Of a DNA stretch of 64,000 bases, positions 37,008 to 45,950 are shown in pieces. The first letter of the stretch is position 1, and each line of letters begins with the position of its first letter. The position numbers were made by a program, and so were the translations under genes. Source of the DNA: Labilithrix luteola. Lineage in GTDB: Bacteria; Myxococcota_A; Polyangia; Polyangiales; Polyangiaceae. The stretch is taken from assembly GCF_001263205.1 (NCBI RefSeq), contig NZ_CP012333.1, positions 4,503,001-4,567,000 of the forward strand, given 5' to 3'. The notes beneath the pieces are model-generated. The model did no database searches. It was not told the origin of the DNA and was given only the letters and a program-made list of their open reading frames with translations.

Positions 37008-37244
37008 GCGGACCGTCTCTCGAAGCGGAGTCACTTCATCTCTCGTCGTTTTTCCCACCTTTTCACGCTCGTGCCCCGAGCGGGGCGCACCGCGCGGGCT
37101 GGAAGATTCCGTTCATCTCGGTATTCCAGGGCTAGCGCGCGAATTCTCGCAACGTGCCGATGGGGCCCCCGTCTTCTCCCAGGCGGGGCGCCTTCCGCGA
37201 ATGCGGATCGACGTGAGAGGACCACCACGATTGGGAGATGAACG

Positions 37245-38885
37245 ATGGCGGTAGCAAGGATTCCGTTCGTTGCACTCGGAGTTTCGATGCTCGTCGCGGC
37301 GTGTTCGGCCGCGCCCGAAGAGATCGGTGTCGAGAGCAGCGCACTCGGCTCGAACCAGTGCGTGAGCGCGAAGGAGCAGAGCACGGCCAACATCGCCTGC
37401 CCCGCAGGGCAGACGATCACGAAGGTCGTCTTCGCCAGCTACGGCACGCCGGCGGGGGTGTGCGGTGGTTTCAGCGCCGGTGCGTGCAACGCGTCCACGT
37501 CGACCAGCGTTCTCAGCTCGAAGTGCGTTGGCAAGAACGCGTGCCAGATTGGTTCCAACAACGGGGTGTTCGGTGACCCCTGTCCCGGCACTCAGAAGAC
37601 GCTCTTGGCGCAAGTCGAGTGCTCCGGCGGAGGCGGCACCACCACGCCGATCGACCCCACGCCGACGCAGGGCTCGTCGCAGGTTTGCGCCTCGGTGAAC
37701 CAGAACGCCAACGCCGTACTCACGTGTCCGTCGGGGCAGACCATCTCGAGCATCGGCTTCGCCAGTTACGGCACGCCGACGGGGGCGTGTGGTTCGTTCG
37801 CCGCGAGCTCCTGCAACGAGCCCTCGTCGAAGAGCAAGGTCGAGGCCGAGTGCCTCGGCAAGTCGACGTGCACGATCAACGCGAACGACGGCTACTTCGG
37901 TGATCCGTGCTGGGGCGTGTCGAAGGCGCTGAAGATCCAGGCGACGTGCTCGGGCAGCACCTCGGGCGAACCGACCACGCCGACCACACCCCCGACGCCT
38001 CCCGCTACGAGCGATGGCAAGGTCTACCTCGGCGCGTATCCCGGCAACGGTGGCTGCGTCTATCCGGCGATCGAGAACTGCGTGAGCTGGTACGAGCAGC
38101 AGGTCGGTAAGAAGATGGCCATCGTGCACGCGTTCTCCAGCTTCGAGAACGGGTGGGACGACTGGTTCACACGCGTGAGTCAGAGTGGCCACACGTTGAT
38201 GCTCACGATCAACCCGGCCTCGAAGGCGATTCCGGACATCCTCGCCGGCGTCTACGATGCGGACCTCAAGCGCTGGGGCAAGGCGGCCGCCGATCATTCG
38301 TCGGGCCCGATCTTCTTCCGCTACATGCACGAGATGAACTTGCCGAACAACCCGGCAGGTTGGATGGCCGACCACTACGGCGCGGCCAACTACATCGCCG
38401 CGTTCCGCCGCGTGCACGACATGCTCAACGCGGGCGCCGGCAGCAACACGAAGATCATCCATGTGTGGGCGCCGAACGTCTTCTGGGGCGCGGCGAACGC
38501 GTCGAACTCGATCTGGTTCAAACCCTATTACCCGGGTGACGCGTATGCCGATTGGGTTGGTCTCGATGGCTATCCGATGAGCCCCACCGATTCGTTCGAC
38601 GCGCAGTTCGGTCCGTCGCTCGCGCTCCTCGAGAGCATGACGTCACACCCGATCATGATCGCCGAGTACGGCGTCGTCGAGATGAACCCGGTAGGAACAT
38701 GGAAGGCCAACTGGTTCACCGATCTCTTCGGTGCCCAGGTGGGCAAGCACCCGCAGCTGAAGGCGCTCTTCTATCAAGACGGAACGGACGGCGGCACCGA
38801 TCACCGCATCGACACGTCGGCCCAGGCGGTCGCCGCCTTCAAGGCTGCCATCGCGCCCGCGAAGTTCGCTTCGAGCTACCCGTAA
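37245..38885 (+). CDS. Secreted GH26 mannanase with two SUEL lectin domains
   Basis: 546 residues. Lipoprotein signal ends MLVAAC (Cys20). Residues about 39-126 and 146-236 are two D-galactoside/L-rhamnose-binding (SUEL) lectin domains, each with the pattern ACPAGQTITKVVFASYGTPA then FGDPCPGTQKTL (second copy FGDPCWGVSKAL) and conserved Cys. A Thr/Pro linker follows, then a GH26 barrel (about 258-540): acid/base Glu363 in FRYMHEMNLPNN and nucleophile Glu474 in MIAEYGVVE, with WAPN between. Predicted to bind galactose/rhamnose-bearing glycans and cut beta-mannan. SUEL domains are best known from animals and plant beta-galactosidases. Confidence 0.92.
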   Translation: MAVARIPFVALGVSMLVAACSAAPEEIGVESSALGSNQCVSAKEQSTANIACPAGQTITKVVFASYGTPAGVCGGFSAGACNASTSTSVLSSKCVGKNACQIGSNNGVFGDPCPGTQKTLLAQVECSGGGGTTTPIDPTPTQGSSQVCASVNQNANAVLTCPSGQTISSIGFASYGTPTGACGSFAASSCNEPSSKSKVEAECLGKSTCTINANDGYFGDPCWGVSKALKIQATCSGSTSGEPTTPTTPPTPPATSDGKVYLGAYPGNGGCVYPAIENCVSWYEQQVGKKMAIVHAFSSFENGWDDWFTRVSQSGHTLMLTINPASKAIPDILAGVYDADLKRWGKAAADHSSGPIFFRYMHEMNLPNNPAGWMADHYGAANYIAAFRRVHDMLNAGAGSNTKIIHVWAPNVFWGAANASNSIWFKPYYPGDAYADWVGLDGYPMSPTDSFDAQFGPSLALLESMTSHPIMIAEYGVVEMNPVGTWKANWFTDLFGAQVGKHPQLKALFYQDGTDGGTDHRIDTSAQAVAAFKAAIAPAKFASSYP

Positions 38886-38897
38886 TCACGAGGCCCT

Positions 38898-39263
38898 CTA
38901 TCGGCGTTTCTCCGCGGCCTCGGCCTCCTTCACGGTGAGGCGTGCCCACGGAACGACGGAGAGGCGCGCGAACCCGATGGGCTCGCCGGATTCCTCGCTC
39001 AGACCATATTCACCACGCTCGATCTTCACGAGAGCATCCTCGATGTCTTCGAGGCGGGCGTTGGCGCGCTCGGCGCGAGCCCCCTTCTGCTCGATCTCGT
39101 CGGCGCGCGTCGTGAGGTCCATGTGGTCGCCCGCGTCGGGCGTGCCGGACGACGCCATGGTGGGCGTGCTTCCCTGGACCTCCGCGCGCGTGGCGACCAG
39201 CTTCTCGCGAAGTCGAGCGATCTGGTCGGGCGTGAGCTTGGCGTCCGGCGTGTTGGTCGGCAT
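38898..39263 (-). CDS. TraR/DksA-like protein lacking all zinc-finger cysteines
   Basis: 121 residues. N-terminal coiled-coil region (LREKLVATRAEVQG), an acidic segment GDHMDLTTRADEIEQKGARA resembling the DksA coiled-coil tip region, and a C-terminal zinc-finger-like segment YGLSEESGEPIGFARLSVVP followed by WARLTVKEAE. In canonical members this segment is YGxCxxCGxxI...RLxxxPxAxxCxxC; here all four Cys positions are Ser, Ser, Thr and Glu-type residues, so the protein has no Cys at all. DksA binds the RNA polymerase secondary channel; Cys-poor variants are known to keep function without zinc. Confidence 0.82.
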   Translation of the reverse strand: MPTNTPDAKLTPDQIARLREKLVATRAEVQGSTPTMASSGTPDAGDHMDLTTRADEIEQKGARAERANARLEDIEDALVKIERGEYGLSEESGEPIGFARLSVVPWARLTVKEAEAAEKRR

Positions 39264-39320
39264 GGAGAAGAACCCTTTTTTCAGTCGGCGAACGTGATGA
39301 GGCGAGGGCGCTTTCGGGGC

Positions 39321-39443
39321 TCACGCCGCGAGACGATTCTTGCCGCTGAGGCCCCACGCGGAGACCCCGAGCATGGCGAACATGATCAGCGCGGTTACCC
39401 CAAGGACGATCATGCCCAGCGCCTGTCCGAACACATCGTGCAT
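39321..39443 (-). CDS. 40-residue single-span membrane protein
   Basis: ATG 39443, preceded by a strong GGAAGGGAG site, to TGA 39321. The peptide has a short polar start (MHDVFGQ), one transmembrane stretch from about residue 8 to 32 (ALGMIVLGVTALIMFAMLG) and a basic end GKNRLAA. Translation was done by eye from the minus strand. It lies about 60 bases upstream of the DksA-like gene on the same strand. Function unknown; its ribosome-binding site and composition make it credible. Confidence 0.65.
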   Translation of the reverse strand: MHDVFGQALGMIVLGVTALIMFAMLGVSAWGLSGKNRLAA

Positions 39444-39664
39444 GGCGAGCTCCCTTCCGATTCGCGTGGACGATGCGAAGAGCGTTCCAGCGTCGTTCGC
39501 TCGCGCTCCGACGCGAATCCTTTGCGTGCCTCGAGTTCACGCGCCCGCCGCGCTTGCAGTGGTACGGCTTGGCAGCTCGACAATGATGGAGGGCGTGGCG
39601 TGAGACAGCGGAGCGAGCCGTAGCGAGCCGTAAGGAGCGGCAGGCGTGATAACGTCCCCACATC

Positions 39665-40759
39665 TTGCGTCTCGGTGTGTCCTCTGCGCTCGCGCTGGCG
39701 CTGCTGCTCGTTCCGCGAGAGCCGGCCCAGGCGAGCGAGCCGAGCGAGCCGGGGGCGCCGCACGGAGACATCGAGCACGTCGCCCTCACGTACCATGTGG
39801 CCGACGGCTGCCCGGATCAGGCGGCCTTCGTCTCGGCGATCGAGGCCCGGACGCGCCGGGCGCACTTCGATGCGCAGACCACGGGGACACGCAGGTTCGT
39901 CGTCGACATCGAGCGCAAAGGGGCGAACTTCGCGGGGCGGCTGGTCGTCGAGCAGGGCACGTCGCGCGCAACGCGTGAGGTGACGAGCACCACGTGCAAA
40001 GAGGTTGTCGAAGCATTCGTGCTCGTGACCGTCATCGCCATCGATCCGAGCGCATCGCTGTCGCCCGTTGCGACGCCACCGCCTCCCCCGCCTCCCGAGG
40101 AGGTGCCGCCCGCTCCTCCGTCCGCTCCCACCGAGTCCACCGAAGCGCCGAGCCCGCCCCGCGAGGCGCCGTCCGCCGGGAACGTAGGGGCGCGCCAGCG
40201 TCCGAAGTCCCCGAAGAAGGAGCCCGCACCCGAGTGGCACCTTCGTGCCGGAGCCGGGGCGTTCGTCGCGACCGGCATCGCCGACTCGGCGATGATCTCC
40301 GCGCACCCGGTGATCGATTTCGCGTCGACGGCGCGAGGGCTCTCACCGAGCGTGCGTCTGGGGCTGGTGTGGGCAAACAGCTCCGCGCAGCCTGCTTACC
40401 CCGGACAGGTCGTCTTCGGGCTTCGTACGCTCGTGCTCTCGGGATGCGCCGTGAGGATCGCCCCGTGGGGCGAGCGATTGCCGTCGGCCAGGATTTGCGG
40501 GGCGTTCGAAGGGGGCGTGCTCGCGGTCCGACCCTACGGACTCGAGCGCGCGACCTCACCGGATCGCCCGTGGTTCGCCGCTGGCCCCCTCGTCCGCTTC
40601 GACCTGCCCATCGTCGACCGCCTGTCGCTCAGCGCGGACGCGGGCCTCGCGCTGCCCTTCGAGAGAGAGAGGGTCTACAGCCTCGCCGGTCCGACGGTGA
40701 CCGTCGTGGAGGCCGTCCAGTTCCGACTGGCGGTTTCCGCGCTCCTCCGCGCGTTTTGA
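39665..40759 (+). CDS. Exported Pro-rich protein, probable outer-membrane beta-barrel
   Basis: 364 residues from TTG 39665 (the signal peptide LGVSSALALALLLV starts at once). Mature part: a periplasmic-type domain with two Cys (about 50 and 108), a Pro/Ser/Ala-rich linker with PPPPPPP at about 140-185, and a C-terminal region (200-364) of alternating beta strands ending in Phe, as in outer-membrane barrels. It lies 100 bases upstream of the ECF sigma gene in the same direction, an arrangement I associate with Polyangia, and may be its target or sensor. Weak ribosome-binding site, so the start is uncertain. Confidence 0.65.
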   Translation: MRLGVSSALALALLLVPREPAQASEPSEPGAPHGDIEHVALTYHVADGCPDQAAFVSAIEARTRRAHFDAQTTGTRRFVVDIERKGANFAGRLVVEQGTSRATREVTSTTCKEVVEAFVLVTVIAIDPSASLSPVATPPPPPPPEEVPPAPPSAPTESTEAPSPPREAPSAGNVGARQRPKSPKKEPAPEWHLRAGAGAFVATGIADSAMISAHPVIDFASTARGLSPSVRLGLVWANSSAQPAYPGQVVFGLRTLVLSGCAVRIAPWGERLPSARICGAFEGGVLAVRPYGLERATSPDRPWFAAGPLVRFDLPIVDRLSLSADAGLALPFERERVYSLAGPTVTVVEAVQFRLAVSALLRAF

Positions 40760-40859
40760 GCACTCCGCCATGGTCGAGCTCGACGGAGCGGCGCTGCGTG
40801 TCGAGAAAGATCCCTTCGCGGGGATTAAATGAAAACGCTACGGACATTGTCACGTTTCG

Positions 40860-41456
40860 ATGTCGGCCTCGCCGCACATTCGGGGGCTTCATCTCCAGAC
40901 GGATTCGTCCGTCTCGGAGCGCCCTGGGGCCACGGTCGAGCTCGACACACTGTTCCGTGAGAACGCCCCGTTCATCGCCCGGTCGCTGCGTCGACTGGGC
41001 GTGCCCGCGAGCGACGTTCAAGACGCCCTCCAGGAGGTCTTTGTCGTCGCCGCGCGAAAGCTCGATCTGATCACCGAAGGATCGGGGCGAGCGTTTCTCT
41101 ACAGCACCGCCATCCGTGTTGCCTCGAATGCGAGGCGCTCGGGGCGGCGTGCCCAGAGTTTGCGTGACGAAGCCATCCACGAAGGCGTCCAGCTCGACGT
41201 CGACGTGGCGCCGAACGCCGAGGAAATCGTCGGCCGCCTGCAGGCGCGCGCGATGCTCGACGCCGTCCTCGAAACGATGAGTGACGACATGCGTGCAGTC
41301 TTCACGCTTTACGAGTTGGAGGAGATGACCATCGCGGAAATCTCCTCCTTGCTTGGTGTGCCGATCGGAACGGTCGGCTCACGGCTCTGGCGGGCGCGCG
41401 AACACTTCGAACAGCAGCTACGCGTGCTGCGGGCGCAGCAAGGCAAGAAACCATGA
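40860..41456 (+). CDS. ECF-type RNA polymerase sigma factor
   Basis: 198 residues. Region 2: FRENAPFIARSLRRLGVPAS and DVQDALQEVFVVAARKLD; region 4: MSDDMRAVFTLYELEEMTIA then EISSLLGVPIGTVGSRLWRA, the HTH that reads the -35 element. The next gene starts 4 bases before its stop, and encodes a one-TM protein, the usual place of an anti-sigma factor. Likely directs transcription of its own operon of surface proteins in response to an envelope signal. Confidence 0.92.
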   Translation: MSASPHIRGLHLQTDSSVSERPGATVELDTLFRENAPFIARSLRRLGVPASDVQDALQEVFVVAARKLDLITEGSGRAFLYSTAIRVASNARRSGRRAQSLRDEAIHEGVQLDVDVAPNAEEIVGRLQARAMLDAVLETMSDDMRAVFTLYELEEMTIAEISSLLGVPIGTVGSRLWRAREHFEQQLRVLRAQQGKKP

Positions 41457-42256
41457 GACATCCTCATCGCTATCTCGATGACCGCGAGGGTGATCCTCTC
41501 GCGAAGGAGCTTTTGCGCTCGGCGGACGACGATGGCCTCGACAAGGCCGCTCTCGCCGCGACGGCGCAGGCGCTCGGTATCGGCGCCCCTGCGTCGGGCG
41601 TGTTTCCCTCGGCTCCGGAGACGAACCCTAGGCTCGCACGCGCTCCCTTCGCGGGGGCAAAATGGGGACTCTTCGCCATTCTTGGAATTGCCGCTTTCGG
41701 CGGAGCCGCGACCATCTTCGAGCGCGCGAGCAGCGAAGATGCTCGTCCGAGTGCGCCGTCGTCACTCTCCGTGTCGCCGCCGCCCGGTGCGACCGTAGCG
41801 ACGGTGGCCGTGGCGCAGCCCGTGAAGGTGGAGCAGGAAAGCGAAAATGCGCCCGCGACTATCGCGGTAACCGAGCTTCCGGGCGCAAGCAGTCCGGCTC
41901 CGGAAGCGAATGCGCCTCGCGCTCGCCAGGAGCCTCGAAAACCCACGCTCGTTGCTTCGCCGGCGCCGGCCGCGCCGACGGATCTCGCCGGCGAGATCCG
42001 CACGCTCGAACACGTGCGCAACGCGCTCGCCGACCACGACTCCGCCGAGGCGCTTGCCTCACTCGCGCGCTATCAGAAGGCATTCCCCACGAAGATCCTC
42101 GCGAAGGAGGCCAGCGTTCTCGAAATCGAGGCGCTTCTCGCAGCGGGACGCCGTGCCGACGCCGAATCGCGCGCCCGAGCCTTTCTGTCTTCGTCCGAAG
42201 ACAGTCCCTACACCGCGCGCGTTCGCTCGCTCGTCGCGCAACCTCGCCTTCCGTGA
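41453..42256 (+). CDS. Single-TM protein, putative anti-sigma factor
   Basis: 267 residues, ATG overlapping the sigma stop (ATGA). Cytoplasmic N-terminus of about 65 residues, one transmembrane helix (WGLFAILGIAAFGGAATIF, about 67-85), then a periplasmic Ala/Pro/Glu linker and a C-terminal helical repeat (EIRTLEHVRNALADHDSAEA, ASLARYQKAFPTKILAKEAS) that resembles TPR/YbgF-type helices. No zinc-binding anti-sigma motif (HxxxCxxC) is present. Position and topology suggest an anti-sigma factor of unrecognised class. Confidence 0.75.
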   Translation: MRHPHRYLDDREGDPLAKELLRSADDDGLDKAALAATAQALGIGAPASGVFPSAPETNPRLARAPFAGAKWGLFAILGIAAFGGAATIFERASSEDARPSAPSSLSVSPPPGATVATVAVAQPVKVEQESENAPATIAVTELPGASSPAPEANAPRARQEPRKPTLVASPAPAAPTDLAGEIRTLEHVRNALADHDSAEALASLARYQKAFPTKILAKEASVLEIEALLAAGRRADAESRARAFLSSSEDSPYTARVRSLVAQPRLP

Positions 42257-42268
42257 GGGGAGACTTCG

Positions 42269-43444
42269 ATGCTCCGTCGTTTTGTCGTCGTCACGATTGC
42301 TCTGACGTCCGTCTCGTTTGCCATTGCCAGTGAGGGCTGCTCGCATTCCGATGCGACGAGCACGCCGCTCCCGCCCGAGGCCGGTACTGCGCCGCCGACC
42401 ATCGCGGACAAAGACGCCGCCGCGGCCGCCGCGGACGACGAGCCCGTTGCTTATTGCATGAGCACGAAGTGCCCTGCGCAGCGCACGACGTGCCCGAGCT
42501 CGCGTTTTGCGTGCGACGTGGATCTGATGACGGATCCGAACAACTGCGGCGCGTGCGGATTTGCCTGCCCGCCGCTCGTCACGGGAGGTCGGTTCACTTG
42601 CGTGGCCGGCAAATGCGAGCTCAGTTGCGCCGACAACAAGCTCGATTGCAACGGCGTCGTGGACGACATCTGCGAGACGCAGCTCGGCACGAACGACAAT
42701 TGCAACGGTTGCGGCGACAAGTGCCCGGACCCGAACAAGCCTTGCTTCTTCGATAGGACGGCGGGCAAGGGTAAGTGCGGTTGCGACGACGGGTACACGT
42801 ACTGCGCCAAATCGCAGAACAAGTGCACCATTCTGAGCGTCGACGACAACAACTGCGGTGCATGCGGTAACACGTGCAACGTCAATGGCGACGGCGGTGT
42901 TCGGCCGCCGAATACCTACTTCGGTTGTTTCAATAACGAGTGTGGCCATCTCAAGTGCGATGGCTCCCACATGAATTGCAACTCCGACGCCGGCACCCTC
43001 GACGAGGACGGTTGCGAGACCGATCGCCTCTCGCACGACAACTGCGGCGCGTGCGGAAATGCGTGCGCGGCCGACCAACAGTGCATCAAGGACCCGAACG
43101 GCAAGTACGTCTGCGCTTGCCCCGCCGGCCAAACGCTCTGCGGAGCCACCTGTGTCGACTTCTCTCTCGATCCTCGCAATTGCGGCGCGTGCGGCGTCGA
43201 CTGCACCCAGGCTGCCACGGATGAACACGGCATCGGGACCTGCATCAACGGCGCGTGCAAGTTCGCCTGCTCGGCAGGATGGGGCGACTGCAACGGCGAT
43301 ACGCGCGACGGCTGCGAGACGAACATGAACGCCGACCCCAACAACTGTGGAGCATGCGGCACCACGTGCGATCTCCTCGCCGGACAGCCCTGCGTCGGTG
43401 GTCGATGCGCGCAGGAGACGTGTGACGGAGGCATTCCGCGATGA
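42269..43444 (+). CDS. Cys-rich repeat lipoprotein
   Basis: 391 residues with a signal ending SFAIASEGC (Cys about residue 24) and an Ala/Asp/Pro linker. From residue about 66 there are six copies of an NCGACG-type unit: NNCGACGFAC, DNCNGCGDKC, NNCGACGNTC, DNCGACGNAC, RNCGACGVDC and NNCGACGTTC, spaced about 40-60 residues. The many Cys imply a disulfide-stabilised extracellular rod. RBS GAGGGGAG precedes the ATG. Third gene of the ECF operon; the next gene overlaps its stop by 4 bases. Confidence 0.8.
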   Translation: MLRRFVVVTIALTSVSFAIASEGCSHSDATSTPLPPEAGTAPPTIADKDAAAAAADDEPVAYCMSTKCPAQRTTCPSSRFACDVDLMTDPNNCGACGFACPPLVTGGRFTCVAGKCELSCADNKLDCNGVVDDICETQLGTNDNCNGCGDKCPDPNKPCFFDRTAGKGKCGCDDGYTYCAKSQNKCTILSVDDNNCGACGNTCNVNGDGGVRPPNTYFGCFNNECGHLKCDGSHMNCNSDAGTLDEDGCETDRLSHDNCGACGNACAADQQCIKDPNGKYVCACPAGQTLCGATCVDFSLDPRNCGACGVDCTQAATDEHGIGTCINGACKFACSAGWGDCNGDTRDGCETNMNADPNNCGACGTTCDLLAGQPCVGGRCAQETCDGGIPR

Positions 43445-44667
43445 AGGCTCGTTCACTCTCACTCCTTGCTGGGCTCGCCGCGGCGAGTGCTCCTGCCCTG
43501 ATGCTGGCGGCATGCGCTTCCGACGAAACCTCCCAAGGCGTGGTCGACGACGCTGCCGTCAACACCGTCCCCACGGCCGAGACGCCGGACAGTGACACCT
43601 TGCCCGATGCGGGCGGCCACGAAACGTCGACGGTGCCGGAGGTGCCTTGCACCGCCGAGACGATGTGCCCGACGTCGCTCAACCCCGCCGAGGGCCCGCT
43701 CGATACGCGCATTCGGATCAATACGATTCAAGGCCGATCGGCGAACGACGTCTGGGCGGGAAGCGCTCGCGGTCAACTGCTGCATTACGACGGAACGTCG
43801 TGGAGGCGGTCGGACACCGGAACGACGGCGAGCATCAACGGGCTCTGGCTGCGCACGGAGGGACAAGCCGCGCTTGCGTCGCTCGTGACGCTCTTGACGA
43901 ACGAGATCTCGCTCTCCGTGACCGATGCCGGTACGCCGTCCTCGGCGGGCTGGGCGGCGTATCCGCCTCTGGCGATTCCGGCTGGAGTCACGAATCCAGT
44001 GACGCGGATCACGTCGACGTGGAGCACGCCGGACGCGGAATGGCTCTGGGTCGGCACGCTCCAGGCTTCGGCGGCGGCCGCGGGCAACCTGAACGTGAAT
44101 GGCCTTTTCCGCATTCACGTTTCGGCGACGACTTCGAAACTCGAACTGAAGAGCCCGTTTGCGTCGGGCCTCTGCAACAGGCTCTCGTGCCGAACCATCA
44201 CAGGACTCCACGGCATCTCGGCCGACGACCTCTGGGCGGTGGGCTACACGGGCGCGACCTTCCGGATCAAGAACGCGCAAGCCGCGACCCCGACGATCAA
44301 GGCCTACAACAGCCAGACGTGGGCCACGCTCAATGCCGTCTGGGCCGCGTCGGACACCGAGGCGTGGGCCGTCGGAGCGAACGGGGTCATTCGCCACTAC
44401 ACGGGTGAAGACGGCGTCTTCGAGGTCGTCGATGGCGTTCCGACGACCGAAGATCTGCGCGCGGTCTGGGGCACTTCGCCGAGCGACGTTTGGGCGGTGG
44501 GGAACGCCGCAACGGTTCTCCACTACGACGGCAAGACGTGGTCGCGTGTGACGGTCACGGGGATCGGAGCGCGAGTTCCGGATCTCTACACCGTGTGGAC
44601 GGCGCAGGCAGGGAAGGTGTGGATCGGCGGCGACGGCGTTCTGCTCTCGCTCGGAGGCGAATCATGA
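43441..44667 (+). CDS. Lipoprotein with propeller-like WAVG repeats
   Basis: 408 residues. Lipoprotein signal ends LMLAAC (Cys about residue 22). The mature protein contains five or more repeats of the type NDVWAGSARGQLLHYDGTSW, DDLWAVGYTGATFRI, TEAWAVGANGVIRHYTG, SDVWAVGNAATVLHYDGKTW and KVWIGGDGVLLSL, which fold as beta-propeller blades. ATG overlaps the previous stop by 4 bases and the following ATG overlaps its own stop. Likely exposed at the cell surface. Confidence 0.8.
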   Translation: MKARSLSLLAGLAAASAPALMLAACASDETSQGVVDDAAVNTVPTAETPDSDTLPDAGGHETSTVPEVPCTAETMCPTSLNPAEGPLDTRIRINTIQGRSANDVWAGSARGQLLHYDGTSWRRSDTGTTASINGLWLRTEGQAALASLVTLLTNEISLSVTDAGTPSSAGWAAYPPLAIPAGVTNPVTRITSTWSTPDAEWLWVGTLQASAAAAGNLNVNGLFRIHVSATTSKLELKSPFASGLCNRLSCRTITGLHGISADDLWAVGYTGATFRIKNAQAATPTIKAYNSQTWATLNAVWAASDTEAWAVGANGVIRHYTGEDGVFEVVDGVPTTEDLRAVWGTSPSDVWAVGNAATVLHYDGKTWSRVTVTGIGARVPDLYTVWTAQAGKVWIGGDGVLLSLGGES

Positions 44668-45950
44668 AGGCGCGGCTTCTGCGCATCGGTTGCGTTTCGG
44701 TGGCGCTCGCGGCGGGCGTTGCGTGCGCAACGTCCAACGAAGAGACTCAGGAGACGACTCCGCCCGCGGACACGGTCGATGGCTCCACCAATCTTCCGGA
44801 CGAGCCCGATGCCGGGCGCGATTCGGGTGATGCAGCCGCCAACGTGCCGGACGGCTGGGTTCCCACGTGCAGTCCGGAGGGTTGGTGCGCAACGACGCTG
44901 CCCGATCCGGACACGTCGTTCGGCAGTGCTTCGGTACTCGAGAATACTGTCTTCGGTATTACCAACAACACGTCGCTCGGCACGAAGATTGTGCAATGGA
45001 AGCCGGAGAGCGGGTGGGCCTACATCGACGACGGCACGCAGCAGTCGTCGCTGTGGGTTTCACGGGACATCTACGCCCCGAGCGAAGACGACGTGTACTT
45101 TGCCATGGCCGACTACAGCCCGCTGGCCGGAGCTGGCAGCTTCGGCAGCATCGTGTTCCACGGCCGGCGGCCCGTCGCGCCCGCGAAGACCTGGACGTGG
45201 ACGCAACAGCGTTTCGACTGTGCGAATTTCGACGAACCGTGGCTGGGCGGAACAGGGCCCGACGGCGTCTATCTGACGGCGTGCAACACCGTCTATCGAT
45301 TGTCGGCCAAGGGTGAGGGCGGCGGAGCCGATACCTGGGACCCGATCTACACCGACGACGACCCGACTCCGTACTCGATTCACGGCATTTCGGGCCGAGC
45401 CGACGACCTGTGGTTCGTGGGATGGCGTGCCTCGCTCTTCACATCGGTCACCATGTGCACGTACGCGCTCCGCAAGACGGCGGACGGCTTCGAGAAGGTG
45501 ATCGATGCCACGCTCGGTTTCGACGACTGTACGGCGAAGGCCGGGGTGTTGAACTTCGAAAAGGCGAACATGGGCAACAGCACCTATAGCGAGGGGGTCG
45601 CGGCCTCGCCCGGAAGCCTTCTCGTCTACGGCTACCGCCAGATCTTCGAGGTCGCCAAGAACGCGAGCGATGCTTGGACGGCAACGGCGCTCAATCCGAA
45701 TCTCATTTCCTCGTCCGGCATCGTCTCCGTCTGGGGGCAGTCGAACGACGACCTATGGATCATCGGAGGCAGCCCCTCGCTGGTGCTTCGTGGTGAACAG
45801 GCGACCACCGCAAATCCGAAATATCGAATTTCTTCGATTGCGATCAATGGTGCTCCGAGTCTCAAGAATTTGAACATCGTCGCCGGGACGTCGAACTCCA
45901 ACCTTTGGGTACTTGGCAATGAGATTGCGTATCACAAGACGACGCCTTGA
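44664..45950 (+). CDS. Second propeller-like lipoprotein
   Basis: 428 residues from ATG 44664 (the frame is open upstream within the preceding gene). Lipoprotein signal ends LAAGVAC (Cys about residue 20), then an Asp/Pro-rich linker and divergent blades: DDVYFAMADYSPLAG, DGVYLTACNTVYRL, DDLWFVGWRASLF, DDLWIIGGSPSLVLRG and SNLWVLGNEIAY. Related in design to its neighbour but with extra Cys pairs. Translation coupled at both ends. Confidence 0.78.
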   Translation: MKARLLRIGCVSVALAAGVACATSNEETQETTPPADTVDGSTNLPDEPDAGRDSGDAAANVPDGWVPTCSPEGWCATTLPDPDTSFGSASVLENTVFGITNNTSLGTKIVQWKPESGWAYIDDGTQQSSLWVSRDIYAPSEDDVYFAMADYSPLAGAGSFGSIVFHGRRPVAPAKTWTWTQQRFDCANFDEPWLGGTGPDGVYLTACNTVYRLSAKGEGGGADTWDPIYTDDDPTPYSIHGISGRADDLWFVGWRASLFTSVTMCTYALRKTADGFEKVIDATLGFDDCTAKAGVLNFEKANMGNSTYSEGVAASPGSLLVYGYRQIFEVAKNASDAWTATALNPNLISSSGIVSVWGQSNDDLWIIGGSPSLVLRGEQATTANPKYRISSIAINGAPSLKNLNIVAGTSNSNLWVLGNEIAYHKTTP

